A stretch of 64,000 nt of DNA from contig NZ_LFLU01000011.1 of the NCBI RefSeq assembly GCF_001189965.1, positions 62,001 to 126,000 of the forward strand. Direction: 5' to 3'. The stretch is from Herbaspirillum rhizosphaerae. GTDB lineage: Bacteria > Pseudomonadota > Gammaproteobacteria > Burkholderiales > Burkholderiaceae_D. Below the pieces are notes generated by a model. It made no database searches and was not told the DNA's origin. It saw only the letters and a program-made list of their open reading frames with translations. This document shows, one piece after another, positions 36,552 to 44,704 of the stretch. Each line of letters begins with the position of its first letter. Position 1 is the first letter of the stretch. The translations under genes were made by a program, and so were the position numbers.

Positions 36552-37361
36552 TCAATGACAATCAGGAATATTCTGATCCAGATACACCTCGAAGGCGACG
36601 TTGTTGACCCACTTCTTTCTGAGCTCGATCCAGAAGCTGCCTGCAACCCAGTCTGCGCTTGCCTGTTTCAGATAGGAAATTGATTTTGCGTCATCGGCGC
36701 GCACCACGAAGACCAAGGTCTGGTGGCTTTGCACCGGCAATCGTGCAGAGAACTTTTTCCATTCCGGCAACTTCAGCAAATCGTTGAGCATGGTGTCGTC
36801 GTGCACGGCGGCATCGCAGGCGCCGATGCGTAAAGACAACAGCGAATCGGCCGGTGCGCGCTGCACTTTTTCGATCGCGCCGTATTTCGCAGCGATCTTG
36901 CCGACATAAGCGCCGCCTTCGGACAGGCACACGGTGCGGCCCTTCAACTGCTCCCAGCTTTTGATATCGGTGTCGCTGCGCATGATCGCCATCGCTCCCG
37001 CGCTGTAACCGGTCGGAATGGCGACGACGCCGGCGTCGCGGCGCAGGGCGTCGTTGTCATCGGTCAGCGCCAGCACGACGTCGGCGCGTCCCGACTTGAC
37101 CCACTGCGCGGCATTGCCGTTGTCTGTTTTAGGTGTCCCGAGTTTGAGTTTGAGGCGCTTGCCGAGATCTTCGATCAGCGTCGACTCGGGGCTCTCGGGC
37201 GTACGGAATTTGGCGCCGGCGACATAGGCCGGCAAAGGATACGACATGCCCGCCACCAGCGTGCCGCGTTGCCGCGCGGCGTCGATGCCGCTGTCGGCGG
37301 CATGCGCCGACGCCAGCAAGGACACGGACACGGACAACAATACTGAGGCGACGGATTTCAT
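36552..37361 (-). CDS. Periplasmic substrate-binding protein (SBP_bac_3 type)
   Basis: A 269-residue periplasmic binding protein. The signal peptide ends at SAHAAD (near 22). The mature part has the type II binding-protein pattern of the amino-acid-binding family (RQRGTLVAGMSYPLPAY, RADVVLAL, GRTVCLSEGG). It lies 19 bases after the permease of a NitT/TauT-type transporter, although that transporter already has its own binding protein of another family (38345). It may broaden specificity or have an independent role; the ligand is unknown. Confidence 0.8.
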   Translation of the reverse strand: MKSVASVLLSVSVSLLASAHAADSGIDAARQRGTLVAGMSYPLPAYVAGAKFRTPESPESTLIEDLGKRLKLKLGTPKTDNGNAAQWVKSGRADVVLALTDDNDALRRDAGVVAIPTGYSAGAMAIMRSDTDIKSWEQLKGRTVCLSEGGAYVGKIAAKYGAIEKVQRAPADSLLSLRIGACDAAVHDDTMLNDLLKLPEWKKFSARLPVQSHQTLVFVVRADDAKSISYLKQASADWVAGSFWIELRKKWVNNVAFEVYLDQNIPDCH

Positions 37362-37380
37362 GACGTGTGTTTTTGTACGA

Positions 37381-38154
37381 TCAGACGTACTGATAACGCA
37401 GCAAACGGTGCTTGAGATTTTCCAGAATCACCTGATCGATCAGCGCCGCCAGAATCGCAATGGCGAGGATATTGGTCATCACGCCGACCATGTCGGCCGT
37501 CTCGCCGGAATACGCCAGCGTGCGGCCCAGGCCTTTGCCGAAACCGACCAGCATCTCCGCCGAAATCAGCGCGCGCCAGGCATTGCCGAAGGCCAGCTGC
37601 GCCCCGGTGATCAGCTCAGGCATCACCGCCGGCAGGTACACGCGACGCAACATGCCCCAGCGCGAGGCACCCATCACGCGCGCAGCGGACACATGCACCT
37701 GCTGCACGCTCTCGGTCGCATTCATCACCGACAAGGCCGCCGGGAAAAACGCTGCAATCGCCACCACCACGATGATCGGCAGATTGCCGAAACCCATCAG
37801 GATCAGGAACAGCGGCACCCACGCAATCGACGGAATCGATTGCAAGATGATGATGGCCGACTTCAGCACTTCACGGAAGAAGAACAGCACCGCACCGATC
37901 AAACCGAAGCCGATGCCGAACAACAGCGCCGCGCCATAGCCGCCGCCCAGACGCGTGAGGCTGCCCCACAGCGCAGTACGAAAAGCCGGCGCCTGAATCT
38001 CTTCCCACAAACGCGCCAATACCGTCGGCACACCCGGCATGAGAAAGTCCGGCAAGCACCACGCAGCGATCTGCCACATCAACAAAATGAAAGCGATCGC
38101 CAACACCATGGCAAGCTTTTTACGATAACCGGTAACGCGACGCTGAGAGCTCAT
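37381..38154 (-). CDS. NitT/TauT-family ABC transporter permease (SsuC/TauC-like)
   Basis: A 257-residue inner-membrane permease with about six membrane segments. The cytoplasmic EAA-like loop reads VSAARVMGASRWGMLRRVYLP in two parts around residue 150. It belongs to the SsuC/TauC/NrtB group that moves sulfonates, taurine, nitrate or pyrimidines. It lies 190 bases after the binding-protein gene in an operon ATPase, binding protein, permease, second binding protein. The substrate cannot be assigned from sequence; no sulfonatase gene is adjacent. Confidence 0.87.
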   Translation of the reverse strand: MSSQRRVTGYRKKLAMVLAIAFILLMWQIAAWCLPDFLMPGVPTVLARLWEEIQAPAFRTALWGSLTRLGGGYGAALLFGIGFGLIGAVLFFFREVLKSAIIILQSIPSIAWVPLFLILMGFGNLPIIVVVAIAAFFPAALSVMNATESVQQVHVSAARVMGASRWGMLRRVYLPAVMPELITGAQLAFGNAWRALISAEMLVGFGKGLGRTLAYSGETADMVGVMTNILAIAILAALIDQVILENLKHRLLRYQYV

Positions 38155-38344
38155 GAATTAAAAACTGAGTAGAAATGCAATGGCCGACGAAGTCGTCGGC
38201 CCGAAAATTAGTGTTTCAGTGGCTGTCCGTAATACGATGGAAAGCGTAGCGAGCGCGTCGAGTTCTGATCGAGAAGCGCAACCGTACGGATGTACGGTGA
38301 GCATCACAGATCGGAAATCGGCGCGCGCAGTAGCTTTACACGGA

Positions 38345-39349
38345 TTACAATTTGCGGTCTTTTTGCCAGGATAGATCTACTATGCTGCGCACCTCAAACG
38401 GCTTGCCGTCCTTGGTCTTCAGCGAACCCTGCGCTTGCAGGATATCGGCGATTTCCTGCATGCGGTTCTGTTCCTTGTCGTTCAGCTTGGCGTTGAAGGT
38501 CTGGCTCTTGATGGCGTCGCGGATCACGTCTTCGCGCAGCATCTCGCCATGCTTCAGCGTCTTCAATGTCGGCTCGGCGATGAAATAGCCGGCAATCAGC
38601 TTGGCGGCATCGGCCGGCTTCTTCTTCAGCAATTCAATCGCATCGCGTTGCGCGTCGAGCGACTTCCACACGGCGGCGCGGCGGTTCTTCAGGGTCTCGC
38701 CGGAAGTGATCACGACCATGCAAGGGAAAGGCCAGACTTCGCCGATTTCATAGATTTGCTTGACCGGTGCGATCAATTGCGCAATGCGCGCCTGCGGTTC
38801 GAACAGGAAAGCAGCATCGACGCGCTTGCCGACCAGCGACTGCACGGCAACCTGCGGGCTCACGCCGAGCACGTTGACGTCGTCCGGCTTCAGGCCGGCA
38901 TCGCGGAACACGACGCCCTTCAGCACCACGTCGGCAGTGCTGCCCTCGGCTTGCGAGGCCAGGTTCTTGCCCTTGAGGTCGGCGACCTTGTTGATGTGCG
39001 CATCTTCGCGCGCGACGATGGCGTGATAGCCGAGCTGCGCGCCGCTGACGACTTTCAGATCCGCCCCCTTGGAGGCCCAGGCCACTGCATTGGTGAAGCC
39101 GAACACACCGCTGTCGAGCTGGCCGCCGACGATGGCCTTGATCAGGTCGGTGCCGGATTTGAATTCGATCAGTTCGACGTCGAGGCCGTACTTCTTGTAC
39201 AGGCCGGCTTCATAGGCCGCCATCGCTTGCGCATCGTCCATGACGCGCAGATAGCCGATCTTGAATTTTTCGAGCGCCATGGCCGGTGCGGAAAACACCA
39301 GCGCGGCCAATGCCGTGGACGCAACAAGCAACAGTCGTTTCAATTTCAT
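38345..39349 (-). CDS. NitT/TauT-family ABC transporter substrate-binding protein
   Basis: A 334-residue periplasmic binding protein of the SsuA/TauA (NMT1-like) family. The signal peptide ends near APAMALEK. Ligand-domain features are KIGYLRVMDDAQAM, SGTDLIKAIVGGQLDSG and DAAFLFEPQARIA. Its start overlaps the stop of the ATPase gene by 4 bases, so the two are translationally coupled. The ligand may be an aliphatic sulfonate, taurine or another small anion; sequence alone does not decide. Confidence 0.87.
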   Translation of the reverse strand: MKLKRLLLVASTALAALVFSAPAMALEKFKIGYLRVMDDAQAMAAYEAGLYKKYGLDVELIEFKSGTDLIKAIVGGQLDSGVFGFTNAVAWASKGADLKVVSGAQLGYHAIVAREDAHINKVADLKGKNLASQAEGSTADVVLKGVVFRDAGLKPDDVNVLGVSPQVAVQSLVGKRVDAAFLFEPQARIAQLIAPVKQIYEIGEVWPFPCMVVITSGETLKNRRAAVWKSLDAQRDAIELLKKKPADAAKLIAGYFIAEPTLKTLKHGEMLREDVIRDAIKSQTFNAKLNDKEQNRMQEIADILQAQGSLKTKDGKPFEVRSIVDLSWQKDRKL

Positions 39350-40131
39350 ATCCCAACCTCTTCTATTGTTTTGGCAAACTCGTCCTGTTCGGCATGGATG
39401 CCGAGCAGGCAGAGAATTTCGCGACGGATCGCCGAGAACTCCGACAGATCGTGTGTCTTTTCGTGATGCACCAGATTGAATTCCTTGAGCACGGTAGCCG
39501 GACGCGCGCTGAACACGAAGATGCGGTCGGCCAGGAACAGCGCTTCGTCGACATCGTGCGTGACCAGCAGCACCGTCGGCGCCTTGCCCTGCACTTCCGA
39601 ACGGATCAGGTTGCGCAGCGCGTCTTGCAGCGTCATGCGCGTCAGGGCGTCGAGTGCGCCGAACGGTTCGTCCAGCAGCAGCGCTTTCGGCTGCGAGATG
39701 AAGGCGCGCGCCAGCGCGGCGCGTTGACGCATGCCGCCGGAGACTTGATGCGGATAGTAGGCTTCAAAGCCGGACAGGTTGACCTTGGCCAGCCAGTCGC
39801 GCGCCTGCGCGGCGGCGGTCTTTTTGTCGACCTTCTGGAATTCCAGCGCCAGCGCAACGTTTTGCTGCAGCGTCAGCCACGGGTAGAGCGCGTTTTCCTG
39901 GAACATCAGCGTGCGTTCCGGATGCGGGCCGGTCACCGGCTTGCCGTCGGCGAGGATGGTGCCGGAGCTGGGCGTTTCCAGCCCGGCCGCGATATGCAGC
40001 AGCGTCGACTTGCCGCAACCGGACGGACCGACCAGAGCGACCAGCTCGCCCTGCTCGATGTCGCGGCTGAAGCCGTCGATGACGTGCAGGCCGGAGAAAC
40101 TCTTTTGTATGTCTTTAAAGGATAGCTTCAT
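39346..40131 (-). CDS. NitT/TauT-family ABC transporter ATP-binding protein (SsuB/TauB-like)
   Basis: A 261-residue ATPase: Walker [11 protein letters not shown], signature VSGGMRQRAAL, Walker [12 protein letters not shown] and switch VTHDVDEALF. First gene of the transporter operon. Start taken at 40131 (MKLSFKDIQ), where homologues begin; an in-frame ATG 12 bases upstream (40143) is equally possible since neither has a clear Shine-Dalgarno sequence. A long palindrome lies about 120 bases upstream. Confidence 0.88.
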   Translation of the reverse strand: MKLSFKDIQKSFSGLHVIDGFSRDIEQGELVALVGPSGCGKSTLLHIAAGLETPSSGTILADGKPVTGPHPERTLMFQENALYPWLTLQQNVALALEFQKVDKKTAAAQARDWLAKVNLSGFEAYYPHQVSGGMRQRAALARAFISQPKALLLDEPFGALDALTRMTLQDALRNLIRSEVQGKAPTVLLVTHDVDEALFLADRIFVFSARPATVLKEFNLVHHEKTHDLSEFSAIRREILCLLGIHAEQDEFAKTIEEVGI

Positions 40132-40253
40132 GGATAGGTACATTGCAGTTGCCTTGCCTATGCGTTGCGATCAAGACAACTTTGCACGGACTTTCAGACG
40201 GTAGATCGCGACTTTACTGACATCGTGCTGACCGGACAACAATTTAAAAGACG

Positions 40254-40282
40254 TATGCTTATACGAAAAACAAATAAGCATA
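40254..40282. promoter_or_regulatory. 29-bp palindrome upstream of the NitT/TauT operon
   Basis: TATGCTTAT-N11-ATAAGCATA is a perfect 9-bp dyad in an A/T-rich setting in the 175-base gap between the epimerase-like gene and the ABC ATPase gene. The T-N11-A spacing is typical of LysR-type regulators such as CysB or Cbl, which control sulfonate genes. Regulator inferred only. Confidence 0.5.
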
Positions 40283-40306
40283 GTCTTCAGTCGTCGACCA
40301 TTTCCT

Positions 40307-41188
40307 TTATGGCAATGTTTTCAGCAGCGCCTCGACCGTCGGGTAACGCAGCCGCACGCCCAGCTCAAGCCGCAAGCGATCGTTACGCAGGCGGCGCGAT
40401 TCCGACATGAAGGACAGCATCATCGGCGACACCTGCTGCTGCAGCTCGCTGCGCGGCAGGCGCGGCGGCGGCGGCAGGCTGAACGTGCGCGCCACGGCGT
40501 CGAAGTAATCGCCCATCTTCATCTCGGAATTGTCGACCGCGTGATACACGCGCAGCGGCCGGGCGCGGTCGATGGCGGCCAGTGCAATCATGGCCAGATC
40601 GTCGGCATGGATGTGATTGGTATAGACGTCGTCCGCGTCGATCAGCGCCGGCGTGCCCTTTTGCAGGCGCTCCAGCGGCAGGCGGTCTTGCGCGTAAATG
40701 CCCGGCACGCGCAGGATCGCCAGCCGGCTGCCGGAACGCCGCGCCCAGGCGCGCAGGACGTTTTCGGCATCGACGCGGCGCTGCGCGCGCGCGTTGGTCG
40801 GCCGGGTGGCGCGGGTCTCGTCGAAGCTGGCGCCGCCGCAGTCGCCGTAGACGCCGGTGGTGCTGATATAAACGAGAGTCGCGCGCTCAGGTAAAATGGC
40901 GGCCAAATTGCGGGTGCGGCGGTCTTTCTGCCCCGAGGATTGCGGCGGAGCAAGATGCACGATGATCTGCGCCAGGCGCGCCAGCCGGCCCAGCATAGCG
41001 GGCCGGTCGAGATCGGCGACGATGGGCAAGGCGCCGGCGGCGCGCAGTTCAGCGCAGCGCTCCGGCTTGCTGGTGACCACGATCACGCGGAAACGCTCGC
41101 GCACCAGCGGCAGCATGCGCATGCCGACATCGCCGCAACCCAGCATCAACAGACGCGGCTTGCCGATTTTTTTTACTTTATTGTTCAT
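40307..41188 (-). CDS. NAD-dependent epimerase/SDR-like protein (YeeZ type)
   Basis: A 293-residue extended-SDR-like protein. The N-terminal dinucleotide site is LMLGCGDVGMRM, a GxGxxG variant. VYISTTGVYGDCGG contains the conserved Ser and Tyr with a family sequence found in YeeZ-like proteins, and LAILRVPGIYAQDRLP follows. The substrate is unknown. Start chosen at 41188 (MNNKVKK), only 12 bases from the start of the divergent reductase gene; the frame stays open upstream but there it overlaps that gene. Confidence 0.83.
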   Translation of the reverse strand: MNNKVKKIGKPRLLMLGCGDVGMRMLPLVRERFRVIVVTSKPERCAELRAAGALPIVADLDRPAMLGRLARLAQIIVHLAPPQSSGQKDRRTRNLAAILPERATLVYISTTGVYGDCGGASFDETRATRPTNARAQRRVDAENVLRAWARRSGSRLAILRVPGIYAQDRLPLERLQKGTPALIDADDVYTNHIHADDLAMIALAAIDRARPLRVYHAVDNSEMKMGDYFDAVARTFSLPPPPRLPRSELQQQVSPMMLSFMSESRRLRNDRLRLELGVRLRYPTVEALLKTLP

Positions 41189-41200
41189 TGTCAGGATTGT

Positions 41201-42232
41201 ATGAGTTTTCAAGTTACCGTTCAGCCCAGCGGCCATCAGTTTACCTGCGACGAAGGCGAAACCATCCTCACCGCTGCAATCCGCGCCGGCGTCGGCCTGC
41301 CCTACGGTTGCAAGAACGGCGCATGCAGCTCTTGCAAGGGCAAGCTGGTCGAAGGCAGCGTGACCCACGGTCCGCATCAGGAACGCGCGCTGTCGGCGCA
41401 GGATGAAAGTCTCGGCTTCTCGCTGTTCTGCTGCGCCAAGCCGAATTCGGATGTCGTGATCGAAGCGCGCGAAGTGGCCGGCATCGGCGATTTCCCGGTC
41501 AAGAAAATGCCGGTGCGCGTGGCCAAGCTGGACAAGGTCGCCGACGACGTCATCATCCTGTCGCTGCAACTGCCGGCCAACGACCGCCTGCAATACAAGG
41601 CCGGCCAGTACGTGGAGTTCATGCTACGCGACGGCAAGCGCCGCAGCTACAGCATGGCCAATGCACCGCACAAGGACGAGCACCTGACGCTGCACATCCG
41701 CCACATGCCGGGCGGCCTGTTCACCGACCAGGTGTTCTCGACGCTGAAGGAACGCGACATCCTGCGCTTCGAAGGCCCGTTGGGCACCTTCTTCCTGCGC
41801 GAAGATTCCGACAAGCCTATCGTGCTGCTGGCTTCCGGCACCGGCTTTGCGCCGATCAAGGCGATTGTCGAACAGCTGGAACACAGCAAGTCGACGCGCC
41901 CGGTCACGCTGTACTGGGGCGGCCGCCGTCCGCAGGATCTGTACATGGACGAGCTGTGCAAGAGCTGGGCGCAAACGCTGCCCGACTTCAAGTACGTGCC
42001 GGTGGTCTCCAACGCCCAGCCGGAAGACAGCTGGGGCGGCCGCAGCGGTTTCGTGCACCAGGCCGTGATCGACGACCATGCCGATCTGTCCGGCTATCAG
42101 GTGTATGCCTGCGGCGCGCCCATCGTGGTGGAATCGGCGCAGCGCGACTTCGTCGCCAGGTGCGGCTTGCCGGATGACGAGTTCTACGCCGACTCCTTCA
42201 CCTCGGAAGCCGATCTGGCGCCGGTGCAGTAA
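41201..42232 (+). CDS. 2Fe-2S ferredoxin-NAD(P)H reductase (AscD-like)
   Basis: A 343-residue flavin and iron-sulfur electron-transfer protein. An N-terminal plant-type 2Fe-2S domain has the Cys cluster CKNGACSSC with a later Cys in FSLFCCAKP. A FAD domain (RSYSMANAP) and an NAD domain (LLASGTGFAPIKAI, then YACGAPIVV) follow. It resembles CDP-6-deoxy-3,4-glucoseen reductase and phenol-hydroxylase-type reductases. No partner oxygenase or dehydratase is nearby, so its electron acceptor is unknown. Starts at 41201, divergent from the epimerase-like gene. Confidence 0.87.
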   Translation: MSFQVTVQPSGHQFTCDEGETILTAAIRAGVGLPYGCKNGACSSCKGKLVEGSVTHGPHQERALSAQDESLGFSLFCCAKPNSDVVIEAREVAGIGDFPVKKMPVRVAKLDKVADDVIILSLQLPANDRLQYKAGQYVEFMLRDGKRRSYSMANAPHKDEHLTLHIRHMPGGLFTDQVFSTLKERDILRFEGPLGTFFLREDSDKPIVLLASGTGFAPIKAIVEQLEHSKSTRPVTLYWGGRRPQDLYMDELCKSWAQTLPDFKYVPVVSNAQPEDSWGGRSGFVHQAVIDDHADLSGYQVYACGAPIVVESAQRDFVARCGLPDDEFYADSFTSEADLAPVQ

Positions 42233-42303
42233 ATCCAGAGGCGGCGCATGTTGCAAAGTGGTGAGCGTTGGAAAAATCAGGACGAATTTGCACCAAATTA
42301 GTT

Positions 42304-42332
42304 TTGACGCATCGCGCAAAACGTCCTAATAT
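42304..42332 (+). promoter_or_regulatory. Sigma-70-type promoter upstream of the argD leader
   Basis: TTGACG (42304-42309), a 17-base spacer and TAATAT (42327-42332). Transcription would start 7-8 bases later, at or beside the A of the ATG at 42340, which makes the first open frame leaderless. Confidence 0.7.
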
Positions 42333-42339
42333 TGACCGC

Positions 42340-42405
42340 ATGAACGCTACCACTATTTCCTTGCGACGCCGCAGCCAACCTCAACGAGGTTTGCCGTGCG
42401 CGTGA
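42340..42405 (+). CDS. Candidate Arg-rich leader peptide of argD
   Basis: A 21-codon frame, MNATTISLRRR then SQPQRGLPCA, with four Arg codons, three in a row (42364-42372), and a fourth at 42385. It starts exactly where the promoter predicts the transcript to begin, with no room for a ribosome-binding site. It is followed by a strong terminator and then an arginine-biosynthetic aminotransferase gene. The layout is that of an amino-acid attenuator; the reading is inferred. Confidence 0.5.
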   Translation: MNATTISLRRRSQPQRGLPCA

Positions 42406-42452
42406 GTTGATCCTGGTCACGAAGCCACAGGCAATCCCTGTGGCTTTTTTTT
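42388..42452 (+). terminator. Intrinsic terminator / attenuator before argD
   Basis: The stem GCCACAGG (42424-42431) with CCTGTGGC (42437-42444), flanked by AA and eight T residues, is a strong terminator. GGTTTGCC (42388-42395) inside the leader frame can pair at 7 of 8 positions with GGCAATCC (42430-42437), the loop and inner stem, and would act as an antiterminator. A hairpin AACCTC-AAC-GAGGTT also lies within the leader. Confidence 0.65.
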
Positions 42453-42528
42453 ATCGTTTTTTTGCGCGCTTCATTTATTACAGTTCGGTTACCACCGCCT
42501 TTTACACATCCTTAGCAGGAGTCATTCA

Positions 42529-43731
42529 ATGGAATTCAACGAGTTCGCCATCAACAAGCTGATGTATGTCACCAACCGCCCTGAAATCGTCTTCACCGAA
42601 GGCAGCGGCATGTGGATGACCGACCATACCGGCAAGCGATACCTGGATTACCTGCAAGGCTGGGCCGTCAACGCGCTGGGACACGCGCCCAAATGCATCG
42701 AAGAAGCGCTGGTTGCACAAAGCAAGAAGCTGATCAACCCGTCGCCGGCGTTCTACAACGCGCCGTCGATCGAGCTGGCCAACCTGCTGACCGAGAATTC
42801 CGTGTTCGACCGCGTGTTCTTCGCCAACAGCGGCGCCGAAGCCAACGAAGGCGCCATCAAGCTGGCCCGCAAATGGGGCAAGGTCAACAAGAACAGCGCC
42901 GGCGAAGACCGTTTTGAAATCATCACCTTCAACCACAGCTTCCACGGCCGCACCATCGCCACCATGTCGGCCAGCGGCAAACCGGGCTGGGACACCATGT
43001 TCGCGCCGCAAGTGCCGGGCTTCCCGAAGGCCGAGCTGAACGACCTGGCCAGCGTCGAACGCCTGATCAGCAAGAAGACCGTCGCCGTCATGCTGGAACC
43101 GGTGCAAGGCGAAGGCGGTGTGATCCCGGCCACGCGCGAATTCATGCAAGGCCTGCGCCGCCTGACCAAGAACGCCAACCTGCTGCTCATCGTCGATGAA
43201 GTGCAAACCGGCGTCGGCCGCACCGGCGAACTGTTTGCTTACCAACTGTCGGGCATCGAGCCGGACATCATGACGCTGGGCAAAGGCATCGGCGGCGGCG
43301 TGCCGCTGGCGGCCCTGCTGGCGCGTGAAGAGATCGCCTGCTTCGAAGCCGGCGAACAAGGCGGCACCTACAACGGCAACCCGCTGATGACCGCCGTCGG
43401 CGCCGCCGTGATCAAGGAATTGCTCAAGCCGGATTTCCTGCCGACCGTCAAGGCCACCGGCGAGTATCTGAGCGCCGAGCTGATCAAGCTGTCGGACAAG
43501 CACGGCTTCGAAGGCGAGCGTGGCGAAGGCTTGCTGCGCGCGCTAAAGCTGGGCAAGGACATCGGCCCGCAAATCGTCGAAGCGGCACGCGACCTGCAAC
43601 CGCTCGGTCTGCTGCTGAACTCGCCGCGTCCGAACCTGCTGCGCTTCATGCCGTCGCTGAACGTGACCAAGGATGAGATCGACCAGATGCTGACCATGCT
43701 GGAAGGCGTGCTGGTCCAACTGGGTCATTGA
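42529..43731 (+). CDS. argD: Acetylornithine aminotransferase family (class III)
   Basis: A 400-residue PLP-dependent transaminase. It has the class-III features [50 protein letters not shown] and [12 protein letters not shown], with the PLP-binding lysine in the last. Sequence and length fit acetylornithine/N-succinyldiaminopimelate transaminase, which makes N-acetylornithine in arginine synthesis; other omega-amino-acid transaminases are possible. An AGGAG Shine-Dalgarno precedes the ATG. It lies 77 bases after a candidate attenuator, which supports the arginine role. Confidence 0.87.
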   Translation: MEFNEFAINKLMYVTNRPEIVFTEGSGMWMTDHTGKRYLDYLQGWAVNALGHAPKCIEEALVAQSKKLINPSPAFYNAPSIELANLLTENSVFDRVFFANSGAEANEGAIKLARKWGKVNKNSAGEDRFEIITFNHSFHGRTIATMSASGKPGWDTMFAPQVPGFPKAELNDLASVERLISKKTVAVMLEPVQGEGGVIPATREFMQGLRRLTKNANLLLIVDEVQTGVGRTGELFAYQLSGIEPDIMTLGKGIGGGVPLAALLAREEIACFEAGEQGGTYNGNPLMTAVGAAVIKELLKPDFLPTVKATGEYLSAELIKLSDKHGFEGERGEGLLRALKLGKDIGPQIVEAARDLQPLGLLLNSPRPNLLRFMPSLNVTKDEIDQMLTMLEGVLVQLGH

Positions 43732-43747
43732 TTCGGGGCCGGTGACG

Positions 43748-44284
43748 ATGCGCAGCATCTGTTCGTCGAACACTGTGCGTGCATTTGCCGCCTGCTGCAT
43801 CGTCGTCCTGTTGACGGCATGCGGCAGCGCGCCCATGCGTACGCCGGACGCTTCGACGCCTGCCCCCACGCCGGCGCCGACCGACGTCCGCTCGGATGCC
43901 GCGACCGAACACGGCAGCGAGGTCGCCATCTACGCACTCGACATGATCGGCACCGGCTACCGTTTCGGCGGCAAGAATCCGGACGCCGGCTTCGATTGCA
44001 GCGGCATGGTGTCGTATATCTTCAATCGCGCCGCCGGTCTCAAGCTTACCGGCAGCGCCGCCGACATGGCGCGCAAGGGGCGCCAGATCGACAAGTCCAA
44101 TTTGCGACCGGGCGATCTGGTGTTCTTCAACACCCTCAACCGGCCGTTCTCGCACGTCGGGATTTACATCGGCGACGGACGTTTCGTCCATGCGCCTTCC
44201 GGCAACGGCAAGGTGCACATCTCGCGCATGGACAACCCTTACTTTGCGCCGCGCTTTGAAATGGCACGCGCTTATTTCAACTGA
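43748..44284 (+). CDS. NlpC/P60-family peptidoglycan hydrolase lipoprotein
   Basis: A 178-residue lipoprotein. The signal peptide ends in the lipobox LLTACG. A Pro/Thr-rich linker is followed by the NlpC/P60 cysteine peptidase domain with catalytic Cys in FDCSGMVSY, His in FSHVGIYIG and the third polar residue in RFVHAPSG. It cleaves peptide cross-links in murein and resembles the Spr/MepS group. ATG at 43748 is used; a GTG two codons upstream is possible. Ten bases separate it from argD, so they may share a transcript. Confidence 0.9.
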   Translation: MRSICSSNTVRAFAACCIVVLLTACGSAPMRTPDASTPAPTPAPTDVRSDAATEHGSEVAIYALDMIGTGYRFGGKNPDAGFDCSGMVSYIFNRAAGLKLTGSAADMARKGRQIDKSNLRPGDLVFFNTLNRPFSHVGIYIGDGRFVHAPSGNGKVHISRMDNPYFAPRFEMARAYFN

Positions 44285-44305
44285 CACTTCACCGGCAGAA
44301 CGCAC

Positions 44306-44680
44306 ATGGACCACCACAAAGGCAGTTGTCATTGCGGCCAGGTCCGCTTCGAAGCCGATGTCGACATCGAACGCATCACCGTCTGCAACTGCTCGATCTG
44401 TACTAAAAAGGGATTTCTGCACCAGCGCGTGCAGCCGGAGAATTTTCGCCTGGTTGCCGGTGCGGACAAACTCGCGACCTATCAGTTCGGCACCATGGCC
44501 GCCAGGCATCATTTCTGCCCGACCTGCGGCGTGCACGTCTTCACGCGCCCGCGCGCGGCGCCGGAGCTGTACACCATCAACGTGCGTTGCCTCGATGATT
44601 TCGACCTGAACAGCGACAAGCTGACGTTCGTCGACTTCGACGGACGCAACTGGGACAAGAACGCCGGCAAGCTGGGCTGA
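44306..44680 (+). CDS. GFA-family (CENP-V/glutathione-dependent formaldehyde-activating) protein
   Basis: A 124-residue zinc-binding protein of the GFA fold. The Cys pattern is GSCHCGQVRFE, CNCSIC and HFCPTCG, which supplies two zinc sites. Family members were linked to the glutathione-formaldehyde adduct, but most have no proven activity. It follows the NlpC/P60 gene by 21 bases and may belong to the same unit. It converges on the GntR gene. Confidence 0.88.
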   Translation: MDHHKGSCHCGQVRFEADVDIERITVCNCSICTKKGFLHQRVQPENFRLVAGADKLATYQFGTMAARHHFCPTCGVHVFTRPRAAPELYTINVRCLDDFDLNSDKLTFVDFDGRNWDKNAGKLG

Positions 44681-44704
44681 TGCCCCGTCTGCGCTCGGTT
44701 GGTT

